Below, piece by piece: positions 11,601 to 22,960 of a stretch of DNA of 64,000 nt (position 1 is the first letter of the stretch; every line of letters starts with the position of its first letter). Source of the stretch: Rhineura floridana (taxonomy: Eukaryota; Chordata; Lepidosauria; Squamata; Rhineuridae); assembly GCF_030035675.1 (NCBI RefSeq), contig NC_084482.1, positions 231,045,943-231,109,942 on the forward strand. The letters run 5' to 3'. The notes beneath the pieces are model-generated. The model ran no database searches, had not been told where the DNA came from, and was given only the letters and a program-made list of their open reading frames with translations. A program made the position numbers and the translations under genes.

Positions 11601-14600
11601 ATGCAGCCAACAGAGGGTCCGAGAGGGATGCCTGCTGCAGTGCCACGTTGCATGTGGGGACATCAGGCCAGTGGCCCGGCTAGTCCAGCATCCTGTTGTC
11701 ACAGTGGCCAACCAGATGCGGATGGGAATCCTGCAAGCAGGAACTGAGCACAGTATTTTGCAGTGTCCGTAGTTTCTTGTACGCTGCTGACAGACTGAGT
11801 GGTATATAAATGGTTTGAATTTGTATCTCGCTCGTGGTTCCGCAGCAGCTGCCTCTGATCCTGGCATGAGCATGTTTGTTTTATTTATTTATTTAACAAA
11901 ATATGTATATTGCTTGCTTGTGACAAAACCTCTAAGCAAGTTGCAAAACATATTTAAAATTGTCAGTAAAAACAGTTAAGAACAAGTAACTATCCCAGGC
12001 ATTTGGATCCTGATTTTTGAGAAGTGTTGGAGGGCTCTTGATGTCGAAGCCTCTTTCATATTTCGCGTTTTTAAACTTTTTATACTGGCTTTGACTTCTT
12101 TATCGATTGTAAGTCACTTTGGATTCGCTTTTGTGAAGAAAAGCAACTAACAAATTTTAATTTTAATAATAATAACAAGAGATACCTTGCGATGCTTCTC
12201 AAAATTAATGTACCCATTCTGCGAAGGGAGAGAAAGAGAGAGGGGTCGTTATTCCAGAAATGAACATGAACAAACTCAAGAACCTGCCGATCCTTTCCTC
12301 TCCCCGAGAGAGGCAGGTCAAGGCGCCTCCACAACTCCTCCCTCGCACGGATACTCTGCCAACTGCACGCTCTTGTGGGACATACAAGGAAAAGTGTCCT
12401 CATCGTGCAGGGTCAGCTGCACATGGACAGGTGAGTGAAATGAGAGGATGCCCTCGGGAGATCTTCAAGAACAGAGGAAGCTGCCTCAGACCAAGTCTTA
12501 TCATCTACCTCAGTCTCACCTGCACTGACCAGCAGCAACGGCTCTCCAGTTTCCGGGGGGGGGGGTTTCCTCCCAGCCCTACCTGGAGACTGAACCAGGG
12601 AACTTCTGCATGCTTAAAACAGGAAGCTGTTGTACACTGCCTATCTAGCTCAGTATTGCACACCCTGAATGGCAGCAGCTCTTCAGGGTCCCAGGCATCC
12701 CTGCAGATGCTGCCTTTGGAGATGGAACAAAGCAGATGCTCTAGGACAGTGCTTCCCAACCTTTATGAGCACGGGACCCCTTTTATAAGCTGAAATTTTT
12801 TTGTGACCCCCTCCCCCCAGGGAGGCAGGCTGGCTGCCAGGAAGGAAGGGGGAAAGCAGCCATTCTTTGCAGGCTTGCTTCTTTTTGCTTCACAAGAAGC
12901 CCTCTCCTCTCATTCTAAGTAAGGGCTCTGTCAGTAGCGGCAGTGCAAGGAGATGGGAATCAGTGATAGCAATACCCTCTTCTTCCTGGTAGCTCCACCC
13001 TCAGCCTCCTTTGGCATCTGCCATGTATTTTATAGGCAGATGCCTGCCCTTAGTGCACCTGAAAGATGCTCTGGCGCTTCAGGAAAAGGCCTCCTCTCTC
13101 GTTTGGAGCAAGGGGGAGGTGTCGTCTGCAGCGGCAGTGGGAAGCAGACAGTGTCGAAGGAGTGAAGACTTTTTAAAAAATTAATAAATAATTCATTTCT
13201 TTACTGTGCACGGCCCCCTCTGGATTACTTCGCGGCCCCCCTGGGGGTCCCGGCCCCCAGGTTGGGAACCACGGCTCTAAAGCACTGAGCTACTATTTAT
13301 TTACTTATTATTTGATTTGTATCCCGTCCTTCCTCCCAGCAGGAGCCCAGGGCGGCAAACAAAAGCACTAAAAACACTTTAAAACATCATAAAAACAGAC
13401 CTTAAAATACATTAAAACAAAACAACATTAAAAACATTTTTAAAAAAGCTTTAAAACATCTTTTAAAAAGGGTTAAAAACATATTGTTAAAAAAAATATT
13501 AAAAAGCAATTCTAAAACAGACGCAGACTGGGATAGGTCTCAACTTAAAAGGCTTGTTGGAAGAGGAAGGCTGTCTCGGCCCCTCCCCAAGGGCTCAGCA
13601 CCAGGGCACCAGGAAGGAGCCCCTCATTTAAGGCAGGGAGGGACCCCCACGGCCCTCCAGATGTGGTTGCACTCTAACCTCCATCACAGCATGGCCAAAG
13701 GCCTGGATGGTGGACTTGTGAGTCCAGCAACGTCCGGAAGGCCAAAGGCTGGCACACACACACCCAATTTAGGGAATAATCCATTAAATGGAAGACTTCC
13801 AAAACAGACAATGGTAAGAGAGCACAAAATGGGCAGAGAAAAGGGCTGCCACACCTGTTGAATGGCACCAGGATGGGGCTCATCAGTGGTGGCACCCAAA
13901 TGGGGGGGGAGGAGAATCCTCCACCACCACCCTCAGGAGCAACTATACTACGACACCTCTTCCTGAATTCTGCATGGCCTTTGAAAACTTCCTTATTCCA
14001 CAAGGAACTTATTTAAAAAGAAACTGTGCTAGTTCTTATGTGTCTTATGCTGATTCTTTTTTGGGGGGCGGGGGGGACTGTCTCCAGTTCTGACTTTGGT
14101 TGCTTTATTCTAGAAAAAGGCAGCATACAAATGGTTAAAACATAAACAGCAACCCCGCAGTTTCCGACGGGAGGCAGGGCAGGATGGCAATGATAATAAA
14201 AAGATAGGACACAAGCACAGAAGAGCCTCTTCCCAGGCAGGGGAGACAGGCAAGGCTCCCCATGTGTGTGTGTGCATGGGGGGTCCCTCCGTGCCTCCTC
14301 CTCTCACCTGCAGCCGGTTCCGTGTTGCTGCGTCAAGCATCACCAAGTCCTTCAGGAAAGTGCCCAGATAAGGGACCACACCCTGGGGGGGTGAGGTGGG
14401 GGAGAAGGAAGAGACCAATGGAGGAAGGTTAGAGTCAGAAGGGGGGGTGTCCCAGGAGTGCCCCCTCCCCTGTCCCAGTCCCCAAATGCCCCAAAGAGCC
14501 GTTCACCCTCAAGTCACCGTTGGGCGCTGCTCCGAAGCTCTCCGCTGCTGCTGCTGCCTGCGCTGGATTGGGTCAGCACCGGATCCACAAGGGGAACCTT

Positions 14601-16365
14601 CCTGTTGGGGGCAGGAAGAGAGAAAATAAGTCCAGATGTCCACGCCTGCCTAAACGGCCAAGGCCAAACAGGGAAAGACTGGGGGGGGGGGACTTTGATT
14701 CCACTCCAAACACAGCAGCTGAATGTAACTGGAGGTCACCATGCATTTCCAGGGACTATTACAGGTTGTGCCTCAGAACGGTGAGAGTGCAGACTGAAGT
14801 CCCACTGAGCTCAATGGGATTTACTTCCAGGTAAGGATGTGCTGGGGTCAGTCACGGAGCCAGCAACAGCAACAAAAGCAACAGGTCCGGACTCAGCAGC
14901 AGCCCAGATTTTGCAGCACTGCAGCATCAAGGTGGTTAAGCCTCTCAGCACCTTTGTCGACATTTCATAACCCGCTGTGTTTTAACGCCTGAGAGTTAAT
15001 ATTTGTCTTAGCGGAATATCTGTGACTGTTTTATGTTCTCTCGTGAGCCGCCTTGGAAGGATTTCCATCCATCACATCAGTATAATAAACAAGCAAGCAT
15101 GCAAGTGAGAAGTCAGAAACACAAACACATTTCGACAAGACTGCAGCTTGTCTGGGGGGGATTCTGTCGCTTTCCCCCTCCCTTTCCCCCCCTTTTAAGC
15201 CCAGAGAAAACACAAACGGTCAGCTGTGTGGCAAATACAGTAGATTAAGGTGGTTCCAGAAACTGGACACAGAAAAATCAAAATCCTGAGCATTTTGGCC
15301 CGTAGAGTGGGGTTGTTCTGTGTGTTTTGACAAGGCCACGTGTTTCTAGACTTCGTAACGGATTGCAAAGAAAATCCCAGAAGGGTTCCTGCCCGGCGTA
15401 GCTCTCTCCTCCGCGCCCCAGTTCCCTCGCCAAATAAACCCCAAGTTACTCTGGAACCTCAAAATCTGTAGAATTGATTTTGTAGCCACAAAAGCAACAC
15501 TGGCCTCATTTCCCCCAAATTCCTTCCATTTATGGGATCCCAGGCTGCAGATGCTGTGATCCGGTGTTGTGTGCCTCTGTGCACGTGCAGAAAACACAAA
15601 GGCACTCCCTGCCAACTGTCAGACTGCCCAGCCCCCTGAAGGCCACCAAATCACTACCCTGGGAGCCCACCCGGAGGCACGCCACCACACACACAACCCG
15701 GCACAGCAGAGAGGCCCTGCGAGTGAGGGAGAGACGCAAGGCTGGGGAATAAATGTCCGGTGGCCTCCCACCTGGAAAAGTAGCCGCCGACTCTGCTTGT
15801 AGTTGTCCTCCTCCGAACAGACGGCGCTGAGCTCCTCGTAGCAGCGGAGAGAGTCCCTGGGGTGGGAGGGAAGAGGAGCTGCGGAGGGCATCCCATCCCA
15901 GCACCCAATGCAAGAGAGAAGGGACACCCTAACCCGTCTGCTGCTGGAGGGGGGTGTCTGTGAAAGACCCTGGGGGGACTCCTAGACATGCCTGCCTCCA
16001 TTCCATGGAGCTGAGGGCGCCTGCGGGGAACAGGGACAAGGGGGACCCTTTCCCAACCTCTGGCAAGGGCAGGAAGGCAGTTGGGTGGGCTGGCACCGGG
16101 GGGGGGGCTTCTTCCGCCAGTTGCAAAAGAGGCCGTTTTTAATTCCCCCACCCTTGCTGAGCCTGAGGGCTGGGGAGGGCAGAGGGGGTTCCCACAAGGG
16201 GAAGGGGCTTGAAGAAGGGGACCCCTCGGGGCTTTGCTCATCTCTCAAGCCCCAACCTGGACGTCTCCTCCCAGGTCCGCTTGAGCCGGTGCAAAGGGGT
16301 GGACTTCAGTGCAGACACCACAGCGTAGAGCGAGGACAGATTACGGAGGAAGAAGCACTCCTGGA

Positions 16366-16408
<43 letters not shown>

Positions 16409-19400
16409 CCTTCAATTGTGCTGGGGGGGGGAGGAAGCTCTAGGGCAGCCTTCGCAACCTGCGCTCCTACTGGGAGGAAGGGCGGGATATAAATGTGATA
16501 AATAAATAAATAAAACAATCCTCCAGACGTTTTGGACTGCAACCCCCATCAGCCCCCAGGACATACAGCTGTGCTGGCTGGGGCTGATGCGAGTCCAAAA
16601 CATCTGGAGGTCACCCGGTTGGCGAAGGCTGCTCAGGGGGGCAGGGATTGGGGACTCTCCATCGCCTGCCCAAGTAGCTCTGCCGGAGGACTCACCTCGG
16701 CTACTCGGATCCACTTCTCCAGCAGCCGGGCCCGCTGCGTCGCCCGCAGCCCCGTGTTGCCCAGGCAGGAGGTGACAACGGCATTGGCCACGTGGTTGAA
16801 CTGGGCCACCGTGGCCCGGACGGTGGGACAGGCCCCTTCGTGGCCCCGCTTGTCGCGCTGTGACCACAGCGAGCCCAGGCACTCATGAGGGACCAGGCGG
16901 AGGAAGAGCTCCTGTGGGGCAAGGGAGGGCGGGAAGGAGAGGCTGAGGGAGGGGAGAGGCCCACCACTCCACCCCACAGAAAACTGGCAGACTGACCTAA
17001 ACAAACCCCAGTTGGAAATCTGTGCCCCCAAATGCAAGACTGCAGGTGGCCAACGATTCTCTGGCCACACAACAGACAGATGGTGACCCCAAACAGGTTA
17101 GGGGAGGAGGTTGCTCCTGCCCCCAATTAAGACACACACACAAATTTCCCTCCAACTTGCTCGCCCTCAGCTGTGCCGTTAAAAACCTCTAAGTGGAAAA
17201 GGCTCTGAAGTTGGGGACCGTTTGCAAATGTTTATGCAAGAAACTGTCGCCTGTTAGTCTCCTTAGACTAGAGACTAACAAATCTATGACGGCAAAAGCA
17301 TTAATAGCTTGTAGGCCCACAGGAAGCTGCCTCTTACATACCAATCAAACCACTGGTCCACCTAGCTCAGTACTGCTAGCACTGACTGGCAGCAATGGCT
17401 CTCCAGGGCTTCAGACAGAGGATCTCCCTCCCAGCCCTACTAGAGACGCAGGGGAGTGAACCTGCAACCTCTGCCACTGAGCTGCAGCCCTTCCCCTCAA
17501 GTAAGGTTCCAGTCCTCATGGTTCCGTTTTCAAGAGGAGCACCTGCAGCTGCCTTCTGTCAAGCCAGACCTCGGGGTCCGCCTGGCTCTGGCTGGCCTGC
17601 ACTCTGAGGCTTCCCAGCCCTGCTGGGGATGCTGCTGCACACGGCACCCAAGGCACCTTTGCGAGCAATGCAGGTGCTCCACCCACTGAGCTCCAGCCCT
17701 GCCCCAGGCCCTCGGCCCCGTAACACTCACGGCATCCTGCGCGGTGAGGTGAGCGGCCACGTCCTCCGCCTGCAGGCCCAGGATGAAGTGGGGGTCGGGG
17801 TCCCCGTCGCCTGCGACACCCTCGTCTTCCTTGGGCTCCCCCGGGGCGCCCTCTTGGCAGGCTGCGAGGAAGCTCTTCCCAGGCTCCGAGCCGTCCCCGA
17901 GGGCCCATTGCAGCCAGCCCCAGAGCGGGTCCCTCAGGCTGGCCTCCAGCCCCACAAAGTCCTCGGGGTACCCATCCAGCCAGGAGCAAAGCAGCGACCC
18001 CAGAGCCCTGCGGGGAGGACGAAAGCAGCAACAACCCATGAGTGCCGGGGGGTCTCCAAGGGCCTTCTCTCTCCCAACTGTGGCTGGATCAGGGCCGCAG
18101 CTTCCCAAGTGGCAGCGCAGCACCGGTGCCTTCCCTCCCGGCTCAGTCCCCTCTGGGAGAGACTCCCTGCCTGGAACCCTGGGGAGCTGCTGCCGGTCAG
18201 TGCACACAACACTGAACTACATGGACCAAGGGTTGACTCTGCGGAAGGCAGCTTTTGATGCTTTGACTTGAATTCCTGCATTGAGCAAGGGGTTGGACTT
18301 GATGGGCTTATGGGCCCCTTCCAACTCTACTGTTCTATGTATAATTCTATGATGTTCCAGTCCACAAGACCATTTAGTCCGGCCCCTCGCACCCCACAGT
18401 GGCCAACCAGGTGCCCTCTGGGAAGGCCACAAGCGGGACCTCAGCGCGATACCCACAGCTCGGCTGCCTCTGAAGCCCAGGCTTCCACATAGCTGCTGTA
18501 GCCTCCCTGCCGCCTGAGCCCTCTCTAAAGCCATCAGAGCCAGTGGCAGGGAGTTCCACACGCTGAATTTGGACTTGATGGCCTTATAGGCCCTTTCCAA
18601 CTTTCTATGAATGGTGCCTTGCAGAAGGAGGACTCCTCTCTGCCTGCTTGTTTGTGCCAGGCCAGCTGGCAGGCAAACTCCCCTTTTTCGGAATGGCCAC
18701 TGCAGGACACGGGGCTAGAGGGGGCCCTTTTGGCTTGTCCCAGCTGCGCCTTCAGGGAGCTCCTCTGAGGTCTCTGCCCACTTCATCTCTGCACCGCAGA
18801 TAGTTTTACACACCTTCATCCTATCCCTGCCTCACTTGCCCTTCTCCTAAATTAAAAAGCCTCAGATTTCCTAACAGCCCCCCGAGAATGTTGGTCACCC
18901 TTTTCTGCACTTCTCCCAGCTCTGCAATATCCCAATTTTAGTGGAACAGAAATGATGCTCTTTTTGTGAGAGGTAAAGGGCACAGAGTCTCTGAGCATGT
19001 CCAAAGCTCCATCCCTTCACCGCTGAGCCATCACAACCAGCCTCCTCTGCAACCAGCAAGCTTTCAAGGGTGCAAAGGCGCAGCAGCACCATCCTGCTAC
19101 AGGGGAGCTGCCCCCCGAGATCACCAGGCAGGCAGCAGGTGCAGCGGCCTAAGAGAGAAAGGAGCCGGCAGAGCAGGGAGTCTCCAGTGACTCACTCGTG
19201 CAAGGACGCAAAGGCCACGTGCCCCAGCCTCCCTCCCCTCCCACACGTGTGCCCCACTGCTAATATGGCCCAGGAGACACTCTCAAGTCCAAATACAGCC
19301 AACGGCCAACATGTGAGGAGCGTCGTCCCTCGGCTGAGTCACCTCCCCAATGACATTTTAGTGGGGACATCGTCTCCACATCACCCTGATGGAATACAAC

Positions 19401-22400
19401 CAAAAAGGACTGTTTAACCCAGTTTCCTGACTCCAACAGTGGACAGCCAAGGAGGACATCCTGCCAAGACCAGATTAAAAATCATGAGTCCTTCTGCGAT
19501 CCACTCCCCACGGCTAAGAATGTCCCTCCCCCCATTCTGCTCTTATCGTGCAAACTCAGTCCCCTCCCAAGCCACTGAGTTTAACGGGGCTTTCTCCAAG
19601 CATGTGAGTAGGTATAGGATTGCAGCCTTTGCAGCCTGAGCAATGGGGGGGCTAAGTCCTGCCCCCTCACAGTGGGTGATAAGACACCCACCACCGCTGG
19701 CACACGCTGCCGTCCTGTACACACTCTTGCCCTTGAGAAAGTCCCATTAAACTCAAAGGGACTTACCTCTTATAGGACTGCCCTACTATAATCAAGTTGA
19801 AATGCAAGGCTAAAATCTGAACTTAAGCCCAGAACCCAAGGCTTGGAACAGCTGTGTTGCTGAACGTACACAGAGTGCATTAACCCTACCAATTAATAAT
19901 CATAACCAGCAATTCTGAGAAAGTGGGGAGGGCAGAGTCTCTGGGACAACCCTAAACGGCCCATACCTGTTCAGGAATTAGTTCAGAAAATGGATTTATA
20001 TATAAATTAAATTAAATTTTAAAAAATAAAATTTAGGGTGTGGGGAAGGAGGACTCAGTTGGGGGCAGGGAAAGGGAAGAGGGGTCCCACTTACCGCTGC
20101 AGCTCTGCTGTTTCTGGGCTGATGCCTGAGCCTGCAACCGCCTGTAGACTTTTTTTGGGGGGGGGGGAGAGAGGTGGGAGAAAACCCGAGGGAATCAATT
20201 AAAGAAACACAAAGTGCTTTGTTTCCCTTCCATCTCCCATCCTGCCAGTGATCCCGCACTGCAAGACAGGCAGCAATCCAACAGGTGAAGGTTTATCCCT
20301 GGCATAGAAATGCAGTAAGAGAGACTATAATGATGTCAACAATATCCCTTGAAACCCTGCTGTCCCCCCCTCCAAGGTTGCTCAGTATATTGTTCTCCCT
20401 GCCCCCATTTTATTATCACAACAGCCCTGTGAGGGAGGTCAGTCTGAGAGAGACCACCTGCTGAGCTTCATGGTTAACTGGTGGGGATTTGAACCTGGGT
20501 CTCCAGAGTCCTTAGTCTAGCACTCTCACCACTAGACCACACAAGCAGCACCTGTTGAATTCCTGCCTGTCAATCAGAAACATTTCTATCTTGCAAAAAA
20601 AAACAGGTGGCAACAGCAACATCTGCCTCTCCCTCCCATCACCCCCACACTCAATTCCCCGGCTTTGTTGCAAACCTCTCCAGCAGGACTTCCAGGACCC
20701 CGCGGGTTGTGGCGAAAGTCCGGTATGTTGCCAGGAAAGCCGGCACATAGCAGGTGTCACCGAGTGCAGGGGCCTGCAACAGGTGCCGGACAAGCCGGGG
20801 CAGCGATCCAGCCTTCAGGGCCCGCGACCGGCCAGCGGGGGAACCGGACGCAGCAGCAGCAGCAGCCGTCGCCACCCCTGGATGACCTGAAACGCCCGCC
20901 GGGTCCTCAGTACCCTGAGGTCCCAGAGAGAGAGTGTGAGAAAGGGAAGGACTCGGGACTCCTCCTGCCACGAGGGGGCAGCACATCATGCCCACGTGTG
21001 GAGCCACCACCCCCGATATTCCCCCGCACACCCGGCTCCACTTACCCCGGTGACCACGCTCCCTCTGGTGGCGCCCCCTGGCGGACGAGAGCTGACGGTG
21101 TAGATGACGCCGTCCTCTGCCTCCTCCCACAACGTCACGGGGGGCTGCGTTGAGGTTGGGGCAGGGAAGAGATGGAAGACATCTCAGCCCGGGCGGAATG
21201 CCCCCCATCGCCCCCTTTAAACGGCCCCTCCCCCTGCAATAGCCACTTCCTCCTGCCCACCCCCCACTCCCACCCCCCACTCCAAGGCTTACCTTAACAG
21301 GCAGGCAGTACCAGCGGGTCCGGGTGAGGAGTACCCCCTCGGCAGAGCCTCCCCCCGGCTCCAGGCAGCCCCCCAGGCGGAGGAAAACCTTCATGGGGGT
21401 TGCAGCTCAGCCCCACACACCCTGCACGGCTTGCCCCCTTTGCACCCTCAGCCACTCCCCAAAACTGCTCAGGCCCCTTCCTGGTCGCAGACAAGAGTGG
21501 AAGGAACGCTTGGGGGGGGCTTTCTGTGAGAGGGAGGGCTACAGGCTGGGGTCCAAAGGGGGTCAAGATGTGGGGCAGGACTAGGGGACAGGCGGCCTCC
21601 TCCCCTCGCCCTGTCCTCGTGTCTCGTCTGTTTTGGTTTCGGGGCTGAGTCTCTGGATCGCTGTCTTCCTCTCCTTCCGCTTCGCTGGATTGGGCCCTGC
21701 CTCCTCCCCGCCCTGCAAGACTTCCCCAAAAACTGGCCCAGCCGGATTCCAGATCTCTCTCCCCCCCATCAGTTCTTCAAGTTGGTGCATCTGCCTCCCA
21801 ATCCCTGCTGCACAAAGTACACCGCTCCCCAACACACACACACTCGGGATTTGTGCATGCACACCCTGGCCAGCCCCACGGGACTCAGCCCCACGGGACT
21901 CAGCCCCACAGAAAGGGAGTGTGCAGGGCAGCTCACAGACAGGGCAAAGGTGCTTACCTTTGTCACCCCGACAACACAACAACCACACAGTCAACAAAGG
22001 CCGGCAGGCAGGTGGAGAGGGAGGCGCCTGCAGGCGGGACGCACGCACCGCCACCTCTGCAGTGCAGGCCCCTGGAACAGCACAACCACACGCATCACTC
22101 ACAGCACACCAGTGGACGGCTCGGCCCACCACCCGTCACGGGGGACACACGCAGGCCAGCCGGGCGGGCAACACGTTCGCAAGGAGTGCCAGGAAGAGCG
22201 AGAGAGCGCGCAGGAAGTCGTGTGAACGCAACCACAGCCACAGACAAGCAGGCAACTCTGAGCACACACCCCCCTTGGCCGCACTTCTACTCACCTGTGC
22301 AGGACTTTGGGGGCAACACTCCGATTCGGGGGTCCGGCTCCTGAAGGCGCTGAGGGTCACCCCTGCGTCCCCTCCCCCGTCCAGCAGGTGCCGCAGAGAG

Positions 22401-22411
22401 CGGGGCAGCAT
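4680..22411 (-). CDS. RGL2: Ral guanine nucleotide dissociation stimulator-like 2
   Basis: Ras effector that activates RalA/RalB by nucleotide exchange. Coding exons in transcript order: 22295-22411, 21293-~21394, 21046-21144, 20676-20914, 20095-20148, 17731-18007, 16696-16911, 16257-16360, 15772-15856, 14518-14601, 14308-14382, 12186-12218, 11355-11476, 10143-10235, 9790-9919, 7411-7656, 6621-6735, 4680-4885. They total 2397 bp, in frame (~798 aa; human 777). The start [10 protein letters not shown] matches human MLPRPLRLLL. Domains: Ras exchanger motif (~130-200, AFLATYRTF), CDC25/RasGEF core (~268-545, with [24 protein letters not shown] and [17 protein letters not shown]), Ser/Pro-rich linker, and Ras-association domain (~671-756, SDCRIIRV to ANVFYAMN). 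It ends [14 protein letters not shown], as in human. Oddities: the upstream edge of exon 2 is uncertain (several in-phase AG choices), and intron 4 has weak splice signals. Confidence 0.95.
4955..5452 (+). repeat. CR1 LINE, internally deleted
   Basis: Reads as CR1 ORF2 C-terminus ([15 protein letters not shown], then [23 protein letters not shown], then SLEKRR) joined directly to the CR1 3' tail (AGGGGGTTGGACTTGA to CTATTCTATGA). The segment between SLEKRR and the tail is missing, and frame breaks are present. It sits in the last RGL2 intron. Confidence 0.8.
5683..5965 (-). repeat. CR1 3' end plus another LINE tail
   Basis: 5683-5790 is a reverse CR1 3' end starting with the TCATAGAATCGTAG box. 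5806-5965 is the 3' tail of a different LINE, with the diagnostic GTGAGCCACCCTGGGC on the minus strand. Classification of the second part is tentative. Confidence 0.6.
5990..6110. mobile_element. Palindromic DNA element (MITE-like)
   Basis: Imperfect terminal inverted repeats: GGGGACCCTTTGGCCCTCCA on the left and its approximate complement before 6110 on the right. Related copies lie at 13,630, 16,520, 24,296, 48,189 and 55,215. Confidence 0.5.
6768..7215 (+). repeat. Two CR1 3' ends of different subfamilies
   Basis: 6768-6858 is the subfamily ending CTATGATTC. 6866-7215 is the end of ORF2 (kin to [16 protein letters not shown]) followed by the other 3' UTR type (ACAGGATGCAGGACTAGACG), the one carried by the young element at 38,675. 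Confidence 0.75.
8518..8756 (-). repeat. LINE tail with long (ATTT)n microsatellite
   Basis: About 25 near-perfect TTTA units (8518-8616) form the 3' terminus of a LINE tail whose minus-strand body contains GGGCGGGATATAAACC and poly-A/T rich stretches. Other copies are at 13,290, 25,895 (+), 57,540 and 63,080. Adjacent 8,757-9,100 holds short, unclassified repeat remnants. Confidence 0.7.
10560..11134 (+). repeat. BovB (RTE) LINE 3' fragment
   Basis: An open frame covers much of the C-terminal region of a BovB ORF2: [19 protein letters not shown], then [19 protein letters not shown], then [15 protein letters not shown] and the typical end [11 protein letters not shown]. It ends in the characteristic BovB 3' sequence (CCATAAGTTGTAGTCGACTT) and a short (CA)n. 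It is 5'-truncated, with the reverse transcriptase core lost. It lies in an RGL2 intron. The family is well known in squamates and ruminants. Confidence 0.85.
11142..12175. repeat. CR1 ends, LINE tail and an RGL2 microexon between
   Basis: 11142-11302 is a forward CR1 3' end, 11660-11760 a reverse CR1 3' end of the other subtype, and 11880-12175 an A/T-rich LINE tail of uncertain family. The RGL2 exon 11355-11476 lies between the first two, and the 33-bp RGL2 exon (12186-12218) follows immediately. Confidence 0.6.
12470..13310 (-). repeat. tRNA-Ala-type SINEs interrupted by a hAT-like element
   Basis: Reverse SINE sequence (GAAGCTGCCTCAGACCAAG, then AAGCAGATGCTCTA, the complement of a tRNA-like head) runs to 12746 and resumes at 13274 with GCTCTAAAGCACTGAGCTAC. 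The intervening block is the separate element at 12747-13273. Confidence 0.65.
12747..13273. mobile_element. hAT-like non-autonomous DNA transposon
   Basis: About 527 bp with terminal inverted repeats: CAGTGCTTCCCAACCT at the left and the complement of CGTGGTTCCCAACCT at the right, plus CGGGACCCC further in on both sides. An 8-bp near-duplication (GCTCTAGG / GCTCTAAA) flanks it, as hAT elements make. It has no transposase ORF. Confidence 0.7.
13290..13735 (-). repeat. LINE tail and palindromic-element remnant
   Basis: 13290-13500 is another copy of the TTTATATCCCG-type LINE tail, with poly-A rich body. 13630-13735 carries GGCCCTCCAGATGTGG, a half copy of the palindromic element family. Confidence 0.55.
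14985..15095 (+). repeat. LINE 3' tail
   Basis: Contains GTGAGCCGCCTTGGAAGG and ends in ATAATAAACAAGC, typical of the L2-like tails in this window. Confidence 0.45.
16370..16405. repeat. (GA)n microsatellite
   Basis: About 18 perfect GA units placed directly upstream (on the minus strand) of the RGL2 exon at 16257-16360, so its minus-strand form is a CT-rich tract next to the 3' splice site. Confidence 0.9.
16475..16610. mobile_element. LINE tail and palindromic MITE-like element
   Basis: 16475-16519 is a short forward LINE tail (GGGCGGGATATAAATG plus AATA repeats). 16520-16610 has arms CTCCAGACGTTTTGGACT and the complement of AGTCCAAAACATCTGGAG. Confidence 0.6.
17320..17500 (-). repeat. 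tRNA-Ala-type SINE
   Basis: Nearly full reverse copy: AGCTGCCTCTTACATACCAA at the 3' end of the element, CACTGACTGGCAGCAATGG in the body and CTGCCACTGAGCTGCAGCCC in the tRNA-like head. Confidence 0.65.
18100..18960. repeat. SINE and CR1 cluster in RGL2 intron
   Basis: 18100-18250 is a forward SINE piece. 18253-18345 is a forward CR1 3' end. 18350-18560 carries other CR1-like sequence, followed by a second partial forward CR1 end (18565-18610) and older CR1-like pieces to about 18960. The order suggests repeated insertion, but I cannot resolve it fully. 18,960-20,094 holds only short recurrent repeat remnants. Confidence 0.5.
20390..20540 (-). repeat. tRNA-derived SINE (second family)
   Basis: The minus strand begins with a tRNA-like head having a usable A box (TAGTGGTGAGAGTGCTAGAC) and B box (GGTTCAAATCC), then the CTCACAGGGCTGTTGTG block. 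The same family occurs full length at 36,008 and degraded at 33,190. Confidence 0.7.
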
Positions 22412-22960
22412 CCGGCCCCTCCCCTCACTCCCCCCAGCAGCTGCGGGGGGGCAGAGGGGGGTTATTGGTCAGTCTCCCACGCTGTTGCCCCCCTCGACTC
22501 ATTTTCACCCCAAACTCATCCAGCATTCACTCCCAAGTGGTTCTTTGATCTCCCACATGATGACCCCCCAAAGACCCTCACTGCCCCCATCTAACACCCA
22601 CTCCTGAAAACATTTCCTATGAACTCTTGACCCCTCCCAGCCCCCCTGAAAAGTTGTCCCCCCAGAACAGCTAAGCCCTCCCTTCTCCCACCCTAGAGGG
22701 CCCCCTCCGACAGATCCCCCCATGCCCCTTTACCCACATGCACCCCTCCTGCCTGCCTCCCCCCTCCTCTTCTGAAGGCTGGCTCTCACCTGGCTGCTTC
22801 AGGAAAAGGGATCATGGCCTGGGGCAAAGTGGGCAGGCAGCGGAGTGGGACCCAGGCGTGCCTCCGCTGCTGCCCCTGCGGCTGGCAGCCTTCACCGGGC
22901 AGAGACCTGGGCGAGGGCCAAGGGAGGGGGCAGGATGGAAAGTCCGGAAGTGGAGCAAGC
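22412..22960 (-). promoter_or_regulatory. RGL2: RGL2 5' UTR and probable promoter
   Basis: The first coding exon continues upstream to an acceptor whose exon edge is at 22440, so an earlier non-coding exon must exist. A good donor (GTGAG at 22785-22789, minus strand) defines an exon starting at 22790 and running upward to an unmapped start. The area is GC- and CpG-rich. The upper boundary is my estimate. Confidence 0.45.

Noticed and set aside
21633-22607. 324-codon open frame on the plus strand
   Set aside because: It lies opposite the first RGL2 exons and introns in GC-rich sequence, is Pro/Thr/Arg-rich with no family motif, and lacks splice or promoter context.
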